Origin: Ignavibacteriales bacterium
GTDB lineage: Bacteria > Bacteroidota > Ignavibacteria > Ignavibacteriales > Ignavibacteriaceae
Length of the DNA stretch: 64,000 bases
NCBI GenBank assembly: GCA_016709765.1
Contig: JADJMD010000015.1
Location: 1 to 64,000, forward strand
Reading direction: 5' to 3'
The translations under genes and the position numbers were made by a program. Shown in pieces: positions 28,121 through 37,582 of this stretch. Every line of letters begins with the position of its first letter. The first letter of the stretch is position 1. The notes beneath the pieces were generated by a model. That model searched no databases, had not been told where the DNA came from, and saw only the letters and a program-made list of their open reading frames with translations.

Positions 28121-29920
28121 TTAAAACAAGTTATAATATTTGGATTGAAATGCAGCTAACCGTGGATTAAGTGAATCTTTTTTTATTAATTCTTCAAATA
28201 GTTGTTTGCCTTTTTCAAAAGATGCAGTTTCTGAATAAATGAGAAGTAAATTTATTTGCGGATCAATATAATTGGGAAATACTTTTTGAATCCGCTCGTA
28301 ATAAATAATTGCTTTATCGTACTTTTTTGCCGTTTGATAGATTGCCGCTGTATTATGCAACACTAAAGGATTGTTTGGTGCAACTTTTTCCGATTTGATT
28401 GAATGAATGAGTGCATCATCCAGTTTGCCAAGACGATATAACGCTGTTGCTCTGTAAAATTCAATAGGCTGCTTGGAGGGATCGAACGGATATAAAACAG
28501 AATTAACATTTTCTAATTCTTTAAGCATATTATTATAATCACCACCATTTTTGTATTCGATTGCTTTGATATAACTCAATTCTGAAGATAACCTTAAATA
28601 AGACGTAATAATTCCAATCACGAAAAGGATAATTAGAAAATATTTTAAGAATAAAAGTGGAATTTGAATTGCTTTGCCATTTTTATCTAAAGAATTTAGT
28701 GAAAGTCCTGCAGCAAAGGCTAAAAAGAAATAAGATGAAAACTTACTCAATGGAAATGCAATAAATGAAAACCCAATTGTTGATATTGCGGAAAGTAATA
28801 CAAAAAAATAACTGTCGTTAATAAAACTTTTTTTGTAGAGATGAAAAATGATTATCAAAAGAATTAAAGAATAAACTATCGGTGCGGCAATACCGTCTTC
28901 TGCAAACAATTCTAGAAAGTCATTATGTGAGTGTATAGCGTGAACAAAATATATTTGGCTATCAACAAACTTATTGCCGTAATATTTGGGATAAGTGCCG
29001 CTCCATTTTTGTAATCCAACTCCAGTTATTGGATTTACTTTTATCATCTCGAAGGAAGCATTCCAAAAGTTCATTCGCATTTTATTACTTCTGTTTTCAG
29101 TATCAACAATGCTTGTAATGTTTGAACCAAAATCAGAGCGTTCGCCTTTTATTGGGGGAATAAGTGAGAGCAAAAATGCAATTATAAATACAGCTGTTAT
29201 TGGTATAATAGTTTTAGTTTTATCTTCATAATTTTTCTTTAATAAAATGAAAGCAATTAAGGTGATCAAAATAAATACTGAAATGCCAAGTGCTGAACGG
29301 CTACGAGTAAAAAATAAAAAGGATAAATTAATTACTCCCGCAAAAAACAAAAGCGGATAATAATCTTTCTTAATATGTTTTTTTAAAATCAACAAAAACG
29401 GAATTGCGGGAAGTAAATACTCCGCAGCAAATCCTCTGTGCCCGATCGTTGAACCTGGAATAATTATTTGAGGTAATGGAATTATTTCGATATTCATAAC
29501 TTGAAGCAATCCAATAAAGCTAAAAAAAGTTGAAACGATTACTATTGAAAATGCGGCTATATTTAAAAACTTTTCTTCCCCCATTTTGTTAATTACAAAT
29601 AATGTAAATACTAAAATAAAAAGTGGTGAAACTAAATACGTGAGTTGCAAAGTCAGTATATCAGATGAGCCGTTTATAAAAGCAGTTAAAAAAGTAAATG
29701 GAAAGGCAACTAAAAAGATTAACAAATATAAATTAACTGATATTTTATTCTGCTCATCTTGATTTCTTACAAAAAAAATAAAACCAGGAACTGAAAAAAT
29801 AAAAAGCGCCAGCTTTTGCAAATTATCCATTTCTAAAAGTCTAGTGGAAAAGATTATTGGGGCAAGAAATATTAAACCAATTATCCAGGTATAATTATTT
29901 TTAGTATTATTTTTCTTCAT
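28121..29920 (-). CDS. O-antigen ligase/polymerase-like membrane protein with TPR tail
   Basis: About 599 residues. Ten or more membrane helices fill the first 430 residues, including the Wzy/WaaL-type periplasmic loop GVGLQKW...YPKYYG followed by HSHNDFLELFAEDGI, the Wzy_C/O-antigen ligase signature. The last 150 residues are TPR-like (YRLGKLDDALIHSIKSEKVAPNN, YDKAIIYYERI). Such proteins polymerise or transfer lipid-linked glycans at the outer face of the inner membrane; with TPRs they may also be protein O-oligosaccharyl ligases. ATG 29920 is preferred to an in-frame TTG at 29926. It is divergent from the radical SAM operon next door, so a link to that operon's product is possible but unproven. 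Confidence 0.82.
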   Translation of the reverse strand: MKKNNTKNNYTWIIGLIFLAPIIFSTRLLEMDNLQKLALFIFSVPGFIFFVRNQDEQNKISVNLYLLIFLVAFPFTFLTAFINGSSDILTLQLTYLVSPLFILVFTLFVINKMGEEKFLNIAAFSIVIVSTFFSFIGLLQVMNIEIIPLPQIIIPGSTIGHRGFAAEYLLPAIPFLLILKKHIKKDYYPLLFFAGVINLSFLFFTRSRSALGISVFILITLIAFILLKKNYEDKTKTIIPITAVFIIAFLLSLIPPIKGERSDFGSNITSIVDTENRSNKMRMNFWNASFEMIKVNPITGVGLQKWSGTYPKYYGNKFVDSQIYFVHAIHSHNDFLELFAEDGIAAPIVYSLILLIIIFHLYKKSFINDSYFFVLLSAISTIGFSFIAFPLSKFSSYFFLAFAAGLSLNSLDKNGKAIQIPLLFLKYFLIILFVIGIITSYLRLSSELSYIKAIEYKNGGDYNNMLKELENVNSVLYPFDPSKQPIEFYRATALYRLGKLDDALIHSIKSEKVAPNNPLVLHNTAAIYQTAKKYDKAIIYYERIQKVFPNYIDPQINLLLIYSETASFEKGKQLFEELIKKDSLNPRLAAFQSKYYNLF

Positions 29921-30070
29921 TATCAAATATGTTGGGACAAAAGATAGATAAAGAATTGAAACTCATCAATTGACAATGTCACTATTTTCTCAGGTTCAAC
30001 ACTAAATGTTTGAGAACAGGTACAAATTTTTTAACTTCAAGACACAATAACTAATTGTTTAATCTTTTTT

Positions 30071-31015
30071 ATGAATTTTGATTCTAAAAATCTTAATACT
30101 ATTTCATCACTTGGTAAAAGCATAATCCGTACTTTAGCCTATTATGATATTTTTGATTACCCATTAACCTCTGAGGAAATCTATCACAATCTCCAAACAA
30201 ATAATGTTAGTTTAAAGGATGTTTCTAATGAAATTGAAAACTTATCCCAAAACAATATAGTCTATAAAAAAAATAGTTTTTACCTGTTAACAAACAATGA
30301 TAATTATATTGAACGTAGGATTGCCGGAAATAAACTAGCGGAGAAAAAAATAAACTCTGCGTATAGAATGACAAGTTTTATTGCCAAATTTCCTTATGTG
30401 CGCGGTATTATGCTTTCCGGTTCAATTTCTAAAGGCTATATGGAAAAAGATTCTGATGTTGACTACTTTATAATTACTAATCCAAATCGCTTGTGGGTAA
30501 CAAGATTATTATTGATGTTATTTAAAAAGATATTTTTATTAAACTCCAGAAAAGTTTTTTGCATTAATTATTTTGTTGACACAGAAACACTTGAAATTGA
30601 AGAAAAAAATATATTTACTGCAACAGAACTCGCAACTCTTATTCCAACGTATGGGACAGAATTGTACAATAAACTTTATTCTAAAAATATCTGGATAAAA
30701 GATTTTTATCCAAACTTTCCGAAAAGAGAAACTGTTAAAATATCTGAGCATAAAAAGAGCCTTATTAAAACTTTTTTTGAGAAGTTATTAAATAATTCTG
30801 TTGGCGATAAGCTTGATGATTTTGCAATGGGTTTATTTGAAAAATCAAATAGAATAAAATATCGTAATTATGATTCAAAAGATTTTCAGGTTGCATTTAA
30901 AACATCGAAAAAAGAATCAAAGCACCATCCAAAATTTTTTCAAAAGCGAGTACTGGAAGCTTTTAATGATAAATTGAAATGGATTGAAGAAACAAAAAAT
31001 ATTTCTTTGGGATAA
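30071..31015 (+). CDS. Nucleotidyltransferase-domain protein (314 aa)
   Basis: Residues 1-100 look like a winged-helix segment (TLAYYDIFDYPLTSEEIYHNL). A minimal nucleotidyltransferase core follows with GSISKGYMEKDSDVDYF (about residues 116-132), the GS...DxD motif that binds metal and NTP. The C-terminal part is helical and basic. Similar proteins occur beside sugar and radical SAM biosynthetic genes, but substrate is unknown; nucleotidyl transfer to a small molecule (as in aminoglycoside adenylyltransferases) or to a sugar phosphate are options. It is the first gene of the radical SAM operon; its stop directly abuts the next ATG. Confidence 0.72.
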   Translation: MNFDSKNLNTISSLGKSIIRTLAYYDIFDYPLTSEEIYHNLQTNNVSLKDVSNEIENLSQNNIVYKKNSFYLLTNNDNYIERRIAGNKLAEKKINSAYRMTSFIAKFPYVRGIMLSGSISKGYMEKDSDVDYFIITNPNRLWVTRLLLMLFKKIFLLNSRKVFCINYFVDTETLEIEEKNIFTATELATLIPTYGTELYNKLYSKNIWIKDFYPNFPKRETVKISEHKKSLIKTFFEKLLNNSVGDKLDDFAMGLFEKSNRIKYRNYDSKDFQVAFKTSKKESKHHPKFFQKRVLEAFNDKLKWIEETKNISLG

Positions 31016-32479
31016 ATGAAAAAAGTTCTTTTTACACATTCCTATTTTTATAAGTTTGATGAAAAGCAGTGGAATACTCATCAGCCTTATCCGCCGCTTG
31101 GAACAATCTATGCTGCAGCAGTGATGCGTGAGGCTGGATATAATGTTTCTTTGTTTGATACTGCACTCATTGATTCCCCTGAATTGATTATCCCAGTCAT
31201 AAAAAAAGATAGACCCGATTATTTAGTTATTTACGACGATGGATTTAATTATCTGACCAAAATGTGTTTAACTAATATGCGCGAGGCTGCATTCCGCATT
31301 GCAGAAATTGCAAAACAAAATGGTATTGTTGTAATTGAATCAAGTTCCGATGCCGCTGATCACTATGATAAGTATTTAGACCGTAATGTTGATTTTGTTG
31401 TCATTGGTGAAGGCGAATTAACACTTAAAGAATTAATTAATAAACTAGATAAAAACGAAATTGATTTTGAAAATATTAATGGTCTTGCATTTCGTAAAGA
31501 TGGAAAAACAATTAGAAGCAATCCACGCCAAATTATTAGAGAGCTCGATTCGTTGCCAATGGCAGCCTGGGATTTGATTAACATTGACGAGTATAAAAAT
31601 ATTTGGTTAGCACATAAAAAATATTTTTCACTAAATATTGCAACAACGCGCGGCTGCCCTTTTAAGTGCAACTGGTGTGCAAAACCCATTTATGGGAATC
31701 GGTATAACGTACGTTCACCAAAAAATGTTGTTGATGAAATTCAGTTTCTTCAAAAATCTTTTGGTGTAAATCATTTTTGGATGTGTGATGATATTTTTGG
31801 ATTAAAACCCGGATGGGTTCATGAGTTTAGAGATATTATAAAACAGCGTAATTTAAATTTTAAGTATAAAATTCAATCACGTGTTGATTTGCTCCTACAA
31901 GAAGATACAATTGAAGCTCTTGCTGAATCAGGTGCAGAAACTGTTTGGGTTGGGGCAGAATCAGGTTCTCAAAAAATATTAGATGCAATGGATAAAGGAA
32001 CTGCAGTTGAACAAATATTTAAAGTAACAGAGCTTCTGAAGAAAAGCAAAATCCGTGTTGCATTTTTTCTTCAGTTTGGGTACCCTGGAGAGACAAAAGA
32101 GGATATTAATAAAACTATAGAAATGGTCTTGAAACTTATGCCTGATGAAATTGGGATTTCAGTTTCATATCCATTGCCGGGAACAATATTTTATGAAAAT
32201 GTTAAAGATCAATTAGGGCATAAATCCAACTGGACGGATTCTGATGAACTTGCATTAATGTTCAGAAGTACTTTTCCGCCTGCGTACTATAAAAAGTTAC
32301 ATCGATATGTTCATAAAGTTTACAGAAAGCACGCAGGAGTTGAATCGATTAAAAACATTTTACTAAATCCATTTTCAATAAGTTTTAAACTTCTACGCGC
32401 TGCATTATTAACTTTCTATTACGTTCCTGCTTCAATATTAGATTCATTTCAATTAAAGAAATTGGAAATCGCAGAATGA
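31016..32479 (+). CDS. B12-binding-type radical SAM enzyme (copy 1)
   Basis: 487 residues. The N-terminal Rossmann-like cobalamin-binding domain has PYPPLGTIYAAAVMREAGYNV and DFVVIGEGELTLKELI. The radical SAM core has TTRGCPFKCNWCAKPIYG (CxxxCxxC, about residue 215), then WVGAESGSQKILDAMDKG and FFLQFGYPGETKEDI. The C-terminal helical part is of the BchE/oxidative-cyclase-like or B12-methylase type. This class performs radical C- or P-methylation or ring chemistry using SAM and often methylcobalamin. Overlaps the following methyltransferase by four bases (ATGA). Confidence 0.85.
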   Translation: MKKVLFTHSYFYKFDEKQWNTHQPYPPLGTIYAAAVMREAGYNVSLFDTALIDSPELIIPVIKKDRPDYLVIYDDGFNYLTKMCLTNMREAAFRIAEIAKQNGIVVIESSSDAADHYDKYLDRNVDFVVIGEGELTLKELINKLDKNEIDFENINGLAFRKDGKTIRSNPRQIIRELDSLPMAAWDLINIDEYKNIWLAHKKYFSLNIATTRGCPFKCNWCAKPIYGNRYNVRSPKNVVDEIQFLQKSFGVNHFWMCDDIFGLKPGWVHEFRDIIKQRNLNFKYKIQSRVDLLLQEDTIEALAESGAETVWVGAESGSQKILDAMDKGTAVEQIFKVTELLKKSKIRVAFFLQFGYPGETKEDINKTIEMVLKLMPDEIGISVSYPLPGTIFYENVKDQLGHKSNWTDSDELALMFRSTFPPAYYKKLHRYVHKVYRKHAGVESIKNILLNPFSISFKLLRAALLTFYYVPASILDSFQLKKLEIAE

Positions 32480-33270
32480 TCTTTGCGTTGTTTGATTCGG
32501 TTGCACAGGAGTACGACGATACTTTTACAAACACTGCAATTGGGAAATTACAAAGAGAACGGGTTTGGAATTATTTAGAAGCGACTCTTCCAAATACTTC
32601 AATAAATATTTTGGAATTAAGTAGCGGAACCGGAGAAGATGCCATTTGGTTTGCTAATAAAGGACATACAATTTTAGCAACAGATATTTCTGAACAAATG
32701 ATTTCTATTGTTAAAAAGAAAATTAAAAGATTGAATTTAACAAATAATATTGATGCCGAGCGATTAGACATTAATCAGATTGATAAATTATCAACTTCAA
32801 ATAAATTTGATTTAGTATTCTCAAACTTCGGTGGATTGAATTGTTTAACAGAAGATGAATTGAGTTTACTATCAAACAAGATTAGGAACATCCTTAAACC
32901 GAACGGTAAATTTATTTCTATTGTAATGCCTGATTTTTGTATGATTGAATCCATATATTTTTTATTCATACTAAAGTTCAAACTTATTTTTAGAAGAAAG
33001 AGAATGCAGCAAGTAAAGATTAATGATTCGATTATAGATACTTATTATCATCATCCAAAAGATTTTTTTAAGTTTTTTAGAAATGATTTTACTGTGAACA
33101 ATAAAATTGGAATTGGATTGTTTATTCCGCCATCTTATTTAAATAACTTTTTTAAAAATAAACTTAATACTTTAAATATTTTAAATAAATTAGAAAACAT
33201 CTTTGGCAACAATGACTTTGCAGCATCATTATCTGACCACTACTTAATTGATCTAAATATTAAACAATGA
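32476..33270 (+). CDS. Class I SAM-dependent methyltransferase (copy 1 in radical SAM operon)
   Basis: 264 residues. ILELSSGTGEDAIWFANKGH is motif I for SAM binding, followed by ILATDISEQMI, DLVFSNFGGLNCL and LKPNGKFISIVMP. The C-terminal part has a hydrophobic, basic stretch (FLFILKFKLIFRRKR), suggesting a lipid-linked or membrane-near substrate. It is held between two radical SAM genes with ATGA overlaps at both ends, so all three are translated together. Substrate unknown. Confidence 0.82.
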   Translation: MIFALFDSVAQEYDDTFTNTAIGKLQRERVWNYLEATLPNTSINILELSSGTGEDAIWFANKGHTILATDISEQMISIVKKKIKRLNLTNNIDAERLDINQIDKLSTSNKFDLVFSNFGGLNCLTEDELSLLSNKIRNILKPNGKFISIVMPDFCMIESIYFLFILKFKLIFRRKRMQQVKINDSIIDTYYHHPKDFFKFFRNDFTVNNKIGIGLFIPPSYLNNFFKNKLNTLNILNKLENIFGNNDFAASLSDHYLIDLNIKQ

Positions 33271-34661
33271 AAATCCTTTTAACACATGGCTATTTCCTAA
33301 ATGATGACCCGAATGAGAAAATCATAATGAAGCCGTACGTTCCCCTGGGAATGCTTTATATATCAGCCTATTTAGAGCGCAAAGGATTTTCTAATGAAGT
33401 ATTTGATACAACTTTTTCGTCATTAAAAGAATTGCAGAATTATTTACTAAAGGTAAAGCCCAACGTTATTGCTATCTACGTTAACCTGATGACAAAGTTG
33501 AATGTTTTAGAAATTATTAAGTTTTCTAAATCCAACCTAAATCAAGCGAAAATTATTTTAGGTGGACCCGAAATAAAATATAACGCGAATGATTTTCTAA
33601 AATTTGGAGCTGATTATCTTGTTATTGGCGAAGGCGAGGAAACATCTTTTGAATTAATAAAGGCTTTGAATGAAAATCGTTTTGATGATATTATAAATAT
33701 TAATGGGCTTGGATTTTCAGAAAACAACAAAATTATTTTTACTGAAGAACGGTCAAAACTAAAAGAAATTGATTCGCTTCCATTTCCAAATAGAGATAAA
33801 GTAAATTTAAAACTTTATTTAGATGCATGGAAAGAACGGCATGGTGAAAATGCAATTTCAGTCAGCACAATGCGTGGTTGTCCTTACACTTGTAAATGGT
33901 GCAGTCGTGCTGTTTATGGCTTAAGCTATAGGCGGCGCTCACCGAAAAATGTTTGCGATGAACTTGAAATAATTCAAAATGAATATGATCCAGATACATT
34001 ATGGTTTGTTGATGATGTATTTACAATTTCGCATAAATGGTTAAGTGAGTTTAAAGATCTTTTAATTGAACGGAACTTAAAAATAAAATACGAATGTATT
34101 ACTCGGGCTGATAGATTAAACGAAAATGTTATTAACGATTTAAAAGCATCCGGCTGTTTTAGAGTTTGGATTGGCGCTGAAAGCGGTTCACAGAAAGTTA
34201 TTGATTTAATGGATCGACGGGTTGATATTAACCAAGTTAGAGAAATGATTAAGTTGGCACAAAAATATGACATACAAGCAGGTACATTCATAATGATTGG
34301 TTATCCCGGTGAAACTGAAGATGATATTGAAGAAACAATTAAACATTTAAAAGAATCAAATCCCGAATATTTTACAATTACAGTCGCGTACCCAATTAAA
34401 GGCACTGAACTTTTTGCAGAAATTGAGGCTTCACAAACAAATAATTTTAAATGGGATAAAAATTCTGACCGCGATAGAGATTTTAAACGTGCTTACAACA
34501 GAAAGTATTATGATTTTGCAGTTCGAAGAGTTACCAATGAAGTAAATTTTCATAAAATGATTATGAATAAAAATTTTCTATCTAAATACTTATTATCGTT
34601 TAAAATAAAATCATTAGCTGCAAAAGCAGGAATGATATTTTACAGACTTGCAGGAAATTAA
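33267..34661 (+). CDS. B12-binding-type radical SAM enzyme (copy 2)
   Basis: 464 residues. The cobalamin-type N-terminal domain has PYVPLGMLYISAYLERKGF and DYLVIGEGEETSFELI. The core is TMRGCPYTCKWCSRAVYG (CxxxCxxC), followed by the RRRSPKNVCDELEIIQ segment, WIGAESGSQKVIDLMDRR and FIMIGYPGETEDDI. It is clearly a paralogue of the enzyme at 31016: the RSPKNV, GAESGSQK and GYPGET blocks match in order. The two presumably act at successive positions on one product. Confidence 0.85.
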   Translation: MKILLTHGYFLNDDPNEKIIMKPYVPLGMLYISAYLERKGFSNEVFDTTFSSLKELQNYLLKVKPNVIAIYVNLMTKLNVLEIIKFSKSNLNQAKIILGGPEIKYNANDFLKFGADYLVIGEGEETSFELIKALNENRFDDIININGLGFSENNKIIFTEERSKLKEIDSLPFPNRDKVNLKLYLDAWKERHGENAISVSTMRGCPYTCKWCSRAVYGLSYRRRSPKNVCDELEIIQNEYDPDTLWFVDDVFTISHKWLSEFKDLLIERNLKIKYECITRADRLNENVINDLKASGCFRVWIGAESGSQKVIDLMDRRVDINQVREMIKLAQKYDIQAGTFIMIGYPGETEDDIEETIKHLKESNPEYFTITVAYPIKGTELFAEIEASQTNNFKWDKNSDRDRDFKRAYNRKYYDFAVRRVTNEVNFHKMIMNKNFLSKYLLSFKIKSLAAKAGMIFYRLAGN

Positions 34662-34663
34662 GA

Positions 34664-35437
34664 ATGATTATTGAGGAGTTTAAATATCTAAAAGCTGAAA
34701 ACGGTGTGATTAAAATTTCAGAGGTTGATCATACTTTTGAAAACTTTTATCTAAAAGTTAGGAAAATAGAAAAAAGAATCTACGCTGATGATGAAATTAA
34801 ACTACTACCTTATGCTTATAAAAGTAATCCACATAAAGATGAATGGGCATTAAGAACTAAATCCTTTTTACGCTTCAAAAAATATTTATCACATAAAACT
34901 TCCACACTTAACATTCTTGATTTAGGTTGTGGCAATGGATGGTTTGTTGGACAATTGGCTAAGAATTTTAATCATAATTATTTTTGTGTAGATGTCAACC
35001 TGAACGAGCTTGAACAGGCTGCCCGCGTATTTAACAATGAGAATACCAGCTATATTTATGCAAATATTTTAGCAACTACTCTACCGACAAGTGTTTTTGA
35101 TATCGTAATTATAAATTCTGCCCTCCAATATTTCCCAAATGTTTCTACTTTGATTAAAGAGTTGTTTTTTATCTCCAAGCCATATGGTGAAATACATATA
35201 ATCGATACACCATTTTATTCACAACAAGATCTAATGCAGGCAAAAAACAGAACGCTTAAGTATTACCAGTCACTTGGGTTTCCTGAAATGGCTAAAAATT
35301 ATTTTCACCACAGGATTGATGAGTTAAAATATTTACGTCATAGTTATTTATATAATCCAAATAAAATTAGGAATAAACTGTCTAGCTTGTTTTTTGAAAA
35401 GGATTCACCATTTCCGTGGATTGTTATTACAAGATGA
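34664..35437 (+). CDS. Class I SAM-dependent methyltransferase (copy 2 in radical SAM operon)
   Basis: 257 residues. The first 70 residues are family-specific. ILDLGCGNGWFVGQLA (about residue 80) is SAM motif I, CVDVNLNELEQAA the acidic loop, and DIVIINSALQYFPNV the post-motif region typical of UbiE-like enzymes acting on metabolites. ATG lies two bases past the radical SAM stop, and its end overlaps the glycosyltransferase start (ATGA). Substrate unknown. Confidence 0.82.
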   Translation: MIIEEFKYLKAENGVIKISEVDHTFENFYLKVRKIEKRIYADDEIKLLPYAYKSNPHKDEWALRTKSFLRFKKYLSHKTSTLNILDLGCGNGWFVGQLAKNFNHNYFCVDVNLNELEQAARVFNNENTSYIYANILATTLPTSVFDIVIINSALQYFPNVSTLIKELFFISKPYGEIHIIDTPFYSQQDLMQAKNRTLKYYQSLGFPEMAKNYFHHRIDELKYLRHSYLYNPNKIRNKLSSLFFEKDSPFPWIVITR

Positions 35438-36489
35438 ATTTTGAAAATCACGTATTACTAATTACACCCGGATTTCCAAAAGATGAGAATGATTTTTTAT
35501 GTACTCCACCTGTCCAAGATTTTTTATTAAAGTACAAAGAAGTTTTTCCAAAGACCAAATTTTCAGTAATCGCTTTACAGTATCCATACGAGAGAAATAA
35601 TTATAAATGGAATGCCATTGATGTTCGTGCACTAGGTGGGAATAATATTTTTTTTAAAAAATTATTCATTTGGAAAGAATCAATTAAACAAGCTAAGAAA
35701 ATTCACAGTGAGTTTCCTATCACAACAATTCACTCGTTATGGTTTGGTGAATGTGCATTAGTTGGAAATTATTTATCAAAATATTTTGGATGTAATCACC
35801 TCTGCACACTTATGGGGCAAGATGTTAATTCGTCCAATAAATATTTAAGATTTTTGAATAAAGATAGATTTAGTATTATCTCACTATCACAAAATCAAGG
35901 TGCTGAGTTTTATAAAATTACAAATAGTAAAGTTGATGAAGAAATATTTTGGGGAATAGATGAGCAAAGTCTTAATCAAAATGATAAAAGAGAAATTGAT
36001 TTGCTTGCAGTTGGTTCGTTAATTCCATTAAAAAATTATGGGTTGTTTATTAAAGTTGTTGCAAATGCGGTAAAAAACTTTCCTAATATTGTTTGTAAAT
36101 TAGTTGGCGATGGCCCTGATTTTGCAATGCTAAATGAATTAGCAATTCAGAGTGGAATTAACAAGAACATTGAATTGACAGGCTTACTTCCGCGTAAAGA
36201 GATTTTCGACTTGATGAAGAAAAGTAAAATATTTGTGCATCCATCAAAGTTTGAAGGATCTGGTTTTGTGTTTGCAGAAGCACTGGCAAATGGAATGAAT
36301 ATAGTTTCTTTTAATGTGGGATATGCGCACAATTTAGAAAAGTGGTTTATCGCAAATGATGAAAGTGATTTTATTTCAATAACTAATAAATTATTATCTA
36401 GCAATTTAAGTTTTGAGCCGTTAAATATTTTTCCTATTTCAGAAACGGTTGAAAAGTATAGTAAACTTTATAACTACACCAAAAATTAA
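35434..36489 (+). CDS. GT4 family glycosyltransferase in radical SAM operon
   Basis: About 351 residues. The GT-B fold N-terminus has LLITPGFPKDENDFLC and the acceptor-side HSLWFGECALVG. The donor domain reads LLAVGSLIPLKNYGLFIK, CKLVGDGPDF, ELTGLLPRKEIFDLM and VHPSKFEGSGFVFAEALA, which are the standard GT4 retaining-transferase motifs with the E-x7-E pair. I chose ATG 35434 because it overlaps the previous stop by four bases, as elsewhere in this operon. It implies that the operon's product carries a sugar. Confidence 0.87.
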   Translation: MNFENHVLLITPGFPKDENDFLCTPPVQDFLLKYKEVFPKTKFSVIALQYPYERNNYKWNAIDVRALGGNNIFFKKLFIWKESIKQAKKIHSEFPITTIHSLWFGECALVGNYLSKYFGCNHLCTLMGQDVNSSNKYLRFLNKDRFSIISLSQNQGAEFYKITNSKVDEEIFWGIDEQSLNQNDKREIDLLAVGSLIPLKNYGLFIKVVANAVKNFPNIVCKLVGDGPDFAMLNELAIQSGINKNIELTGLLPRKEIFDLMKKSKIFVHPSKFEGSGFVFAEALANGMNIVSFNVGYAHNLEKWFIANDESDFISITNKLLSSNLSFEPLNIFPISETVEKYSKLYNYTKN

Positions 36490-37568
36490 TGATCGTTAGC
36501 AAACTAAAAGCAATTAATAAAAGATTCTATCCACAACACTTATTTTACACTCCGGACTGGATTGTACTTGGGGTAAATAACGTTTGCAATCTTCACTGCA
36601 AAATGTGCGACGTTGGAATTGAATATACAGCAAGTAATTTTTATCAAAACCTTATGGGCACATCACCATTAAATATGCCTGTTGAATTGATTAAAAAGAT
36701 TCTTGATGAAACGGCAAAACATTTTCCCAAAACTAAAATTGGTTATGCTTTTACAGAACCATTAATTTATCCCCATTTGATTGAATCATTAAATTATGCA
36801 AAAGAAAAACAGCTATACACTTCAATAACAACAAATGCACTTACACTAAAACCAAAAGCAAAAGATTTATGTGATGCAGGATTAAATGATATTTTCGTTT
36901 CGCTCGATGGACCTGAAACAATTCATAATGAAATTCGCGGAAATAAAAACTCATATCAAAAAGCTATCGAAGGAATTGAAGAATTACTTAGACAAAAATA
37001 CGCTCCGGAAATTTCAATCTTTTGTGTTATAACTGAATGGAACATCGGACATTTGAAAAAGTTTATTGATTACTTTAAAAAATTTCCAATTAAACAGATT
37101 GGATTTATGCACACTAATTTTACCTCTGATTTGATTGTAAAAAGACATAATCAAATTTATGGTAATAAATATCCTGCAACCATTTCAAATACAGAGCAAA
37201 TAGAGATCAGTCAAATGAATCTTACTATTTTATTACAAGAAATTATTGAAATCAAAAAATCTAATTATCCCTTTGAAGTAATTTTTTCACCACAGATTAA
37301 TGATGAAACAAAGCTTGATGTTTTTTATAATCAACCGGAAAAATTTATTGGCAAGATTTGTAATGATGTATATCGAAACATTATGATTAAATCCGATGGT
37401 TCTGTTATTCCTGCTCACGGTAGATGTTACAATTTAACTGTTGGAAATATTAATAATAATTCACTTAAAGAAATCTGGAACTCAAAAGTGATTTCAGAAT
37501 TTAGAAAAGATTTAATGGATGCAGGCGGACTTTTACCGGCATGCTCACGTTGCTGTAGCGCATTTTAA
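36489..37568 (+). CDS. Radical SAM/SPASM-type enzyme
   Basis: 359 residues without a cobalamin domain. The core motif is NNVCNLHCKMCDVG (CxxxCxxC, about residue 32), then SITTNAL and VSLDGPETIHNEIRG. The C-terminal region has several Cys (FIGKICND, GRCYNLTVGNI, ACSRCC) with the NSLKEIWNS phrase, as in SPASM/twitch auxiliary-cluster enzymes. Such enzymes modify peptides or sugars, or dehydrogenate alcohols. Here it sits with B12 radical SAMs and a glycosyltransferase rather than with a precursor peptide gene, so a sugar-like or small-molecule substrate is more likely. Overlaps the previous gene by one base. Confidence 0.82.
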   Translation: MIVSKLKAINKRFYPQHLFYTPDWIVLGVNNVCNLHCKMCDVGIEYTASNFYQNLMGTSPLNMPVELIKKILDETAKHFPKTKIGYAFTEPLIYPHLIESLNYAKEKQLYTSITTNALTLKPKAKDLCDAGLNDIFVSLDGPETIHNEIRGNKNSYQKAIEGIEELLRQKYAPEISIFCVITEWNIGHLKKFIDYFKKFPIKQIGFMHTNFTSDLIVKRHNQIYGNKYPATISNTEQIEISQMNLTILLQEIIEIKKSNYPFEVIFSPQINDETKLDVFYNQPEKFIGKICNDVYRNIMIKSDGSVIPAHGRCYNLTVGNINNNSLKEIWNSKVISEFRKDLMDAGGLLPACSRCCSAF

Positions 37569-37582
37569 TTTCAAATTAATTT

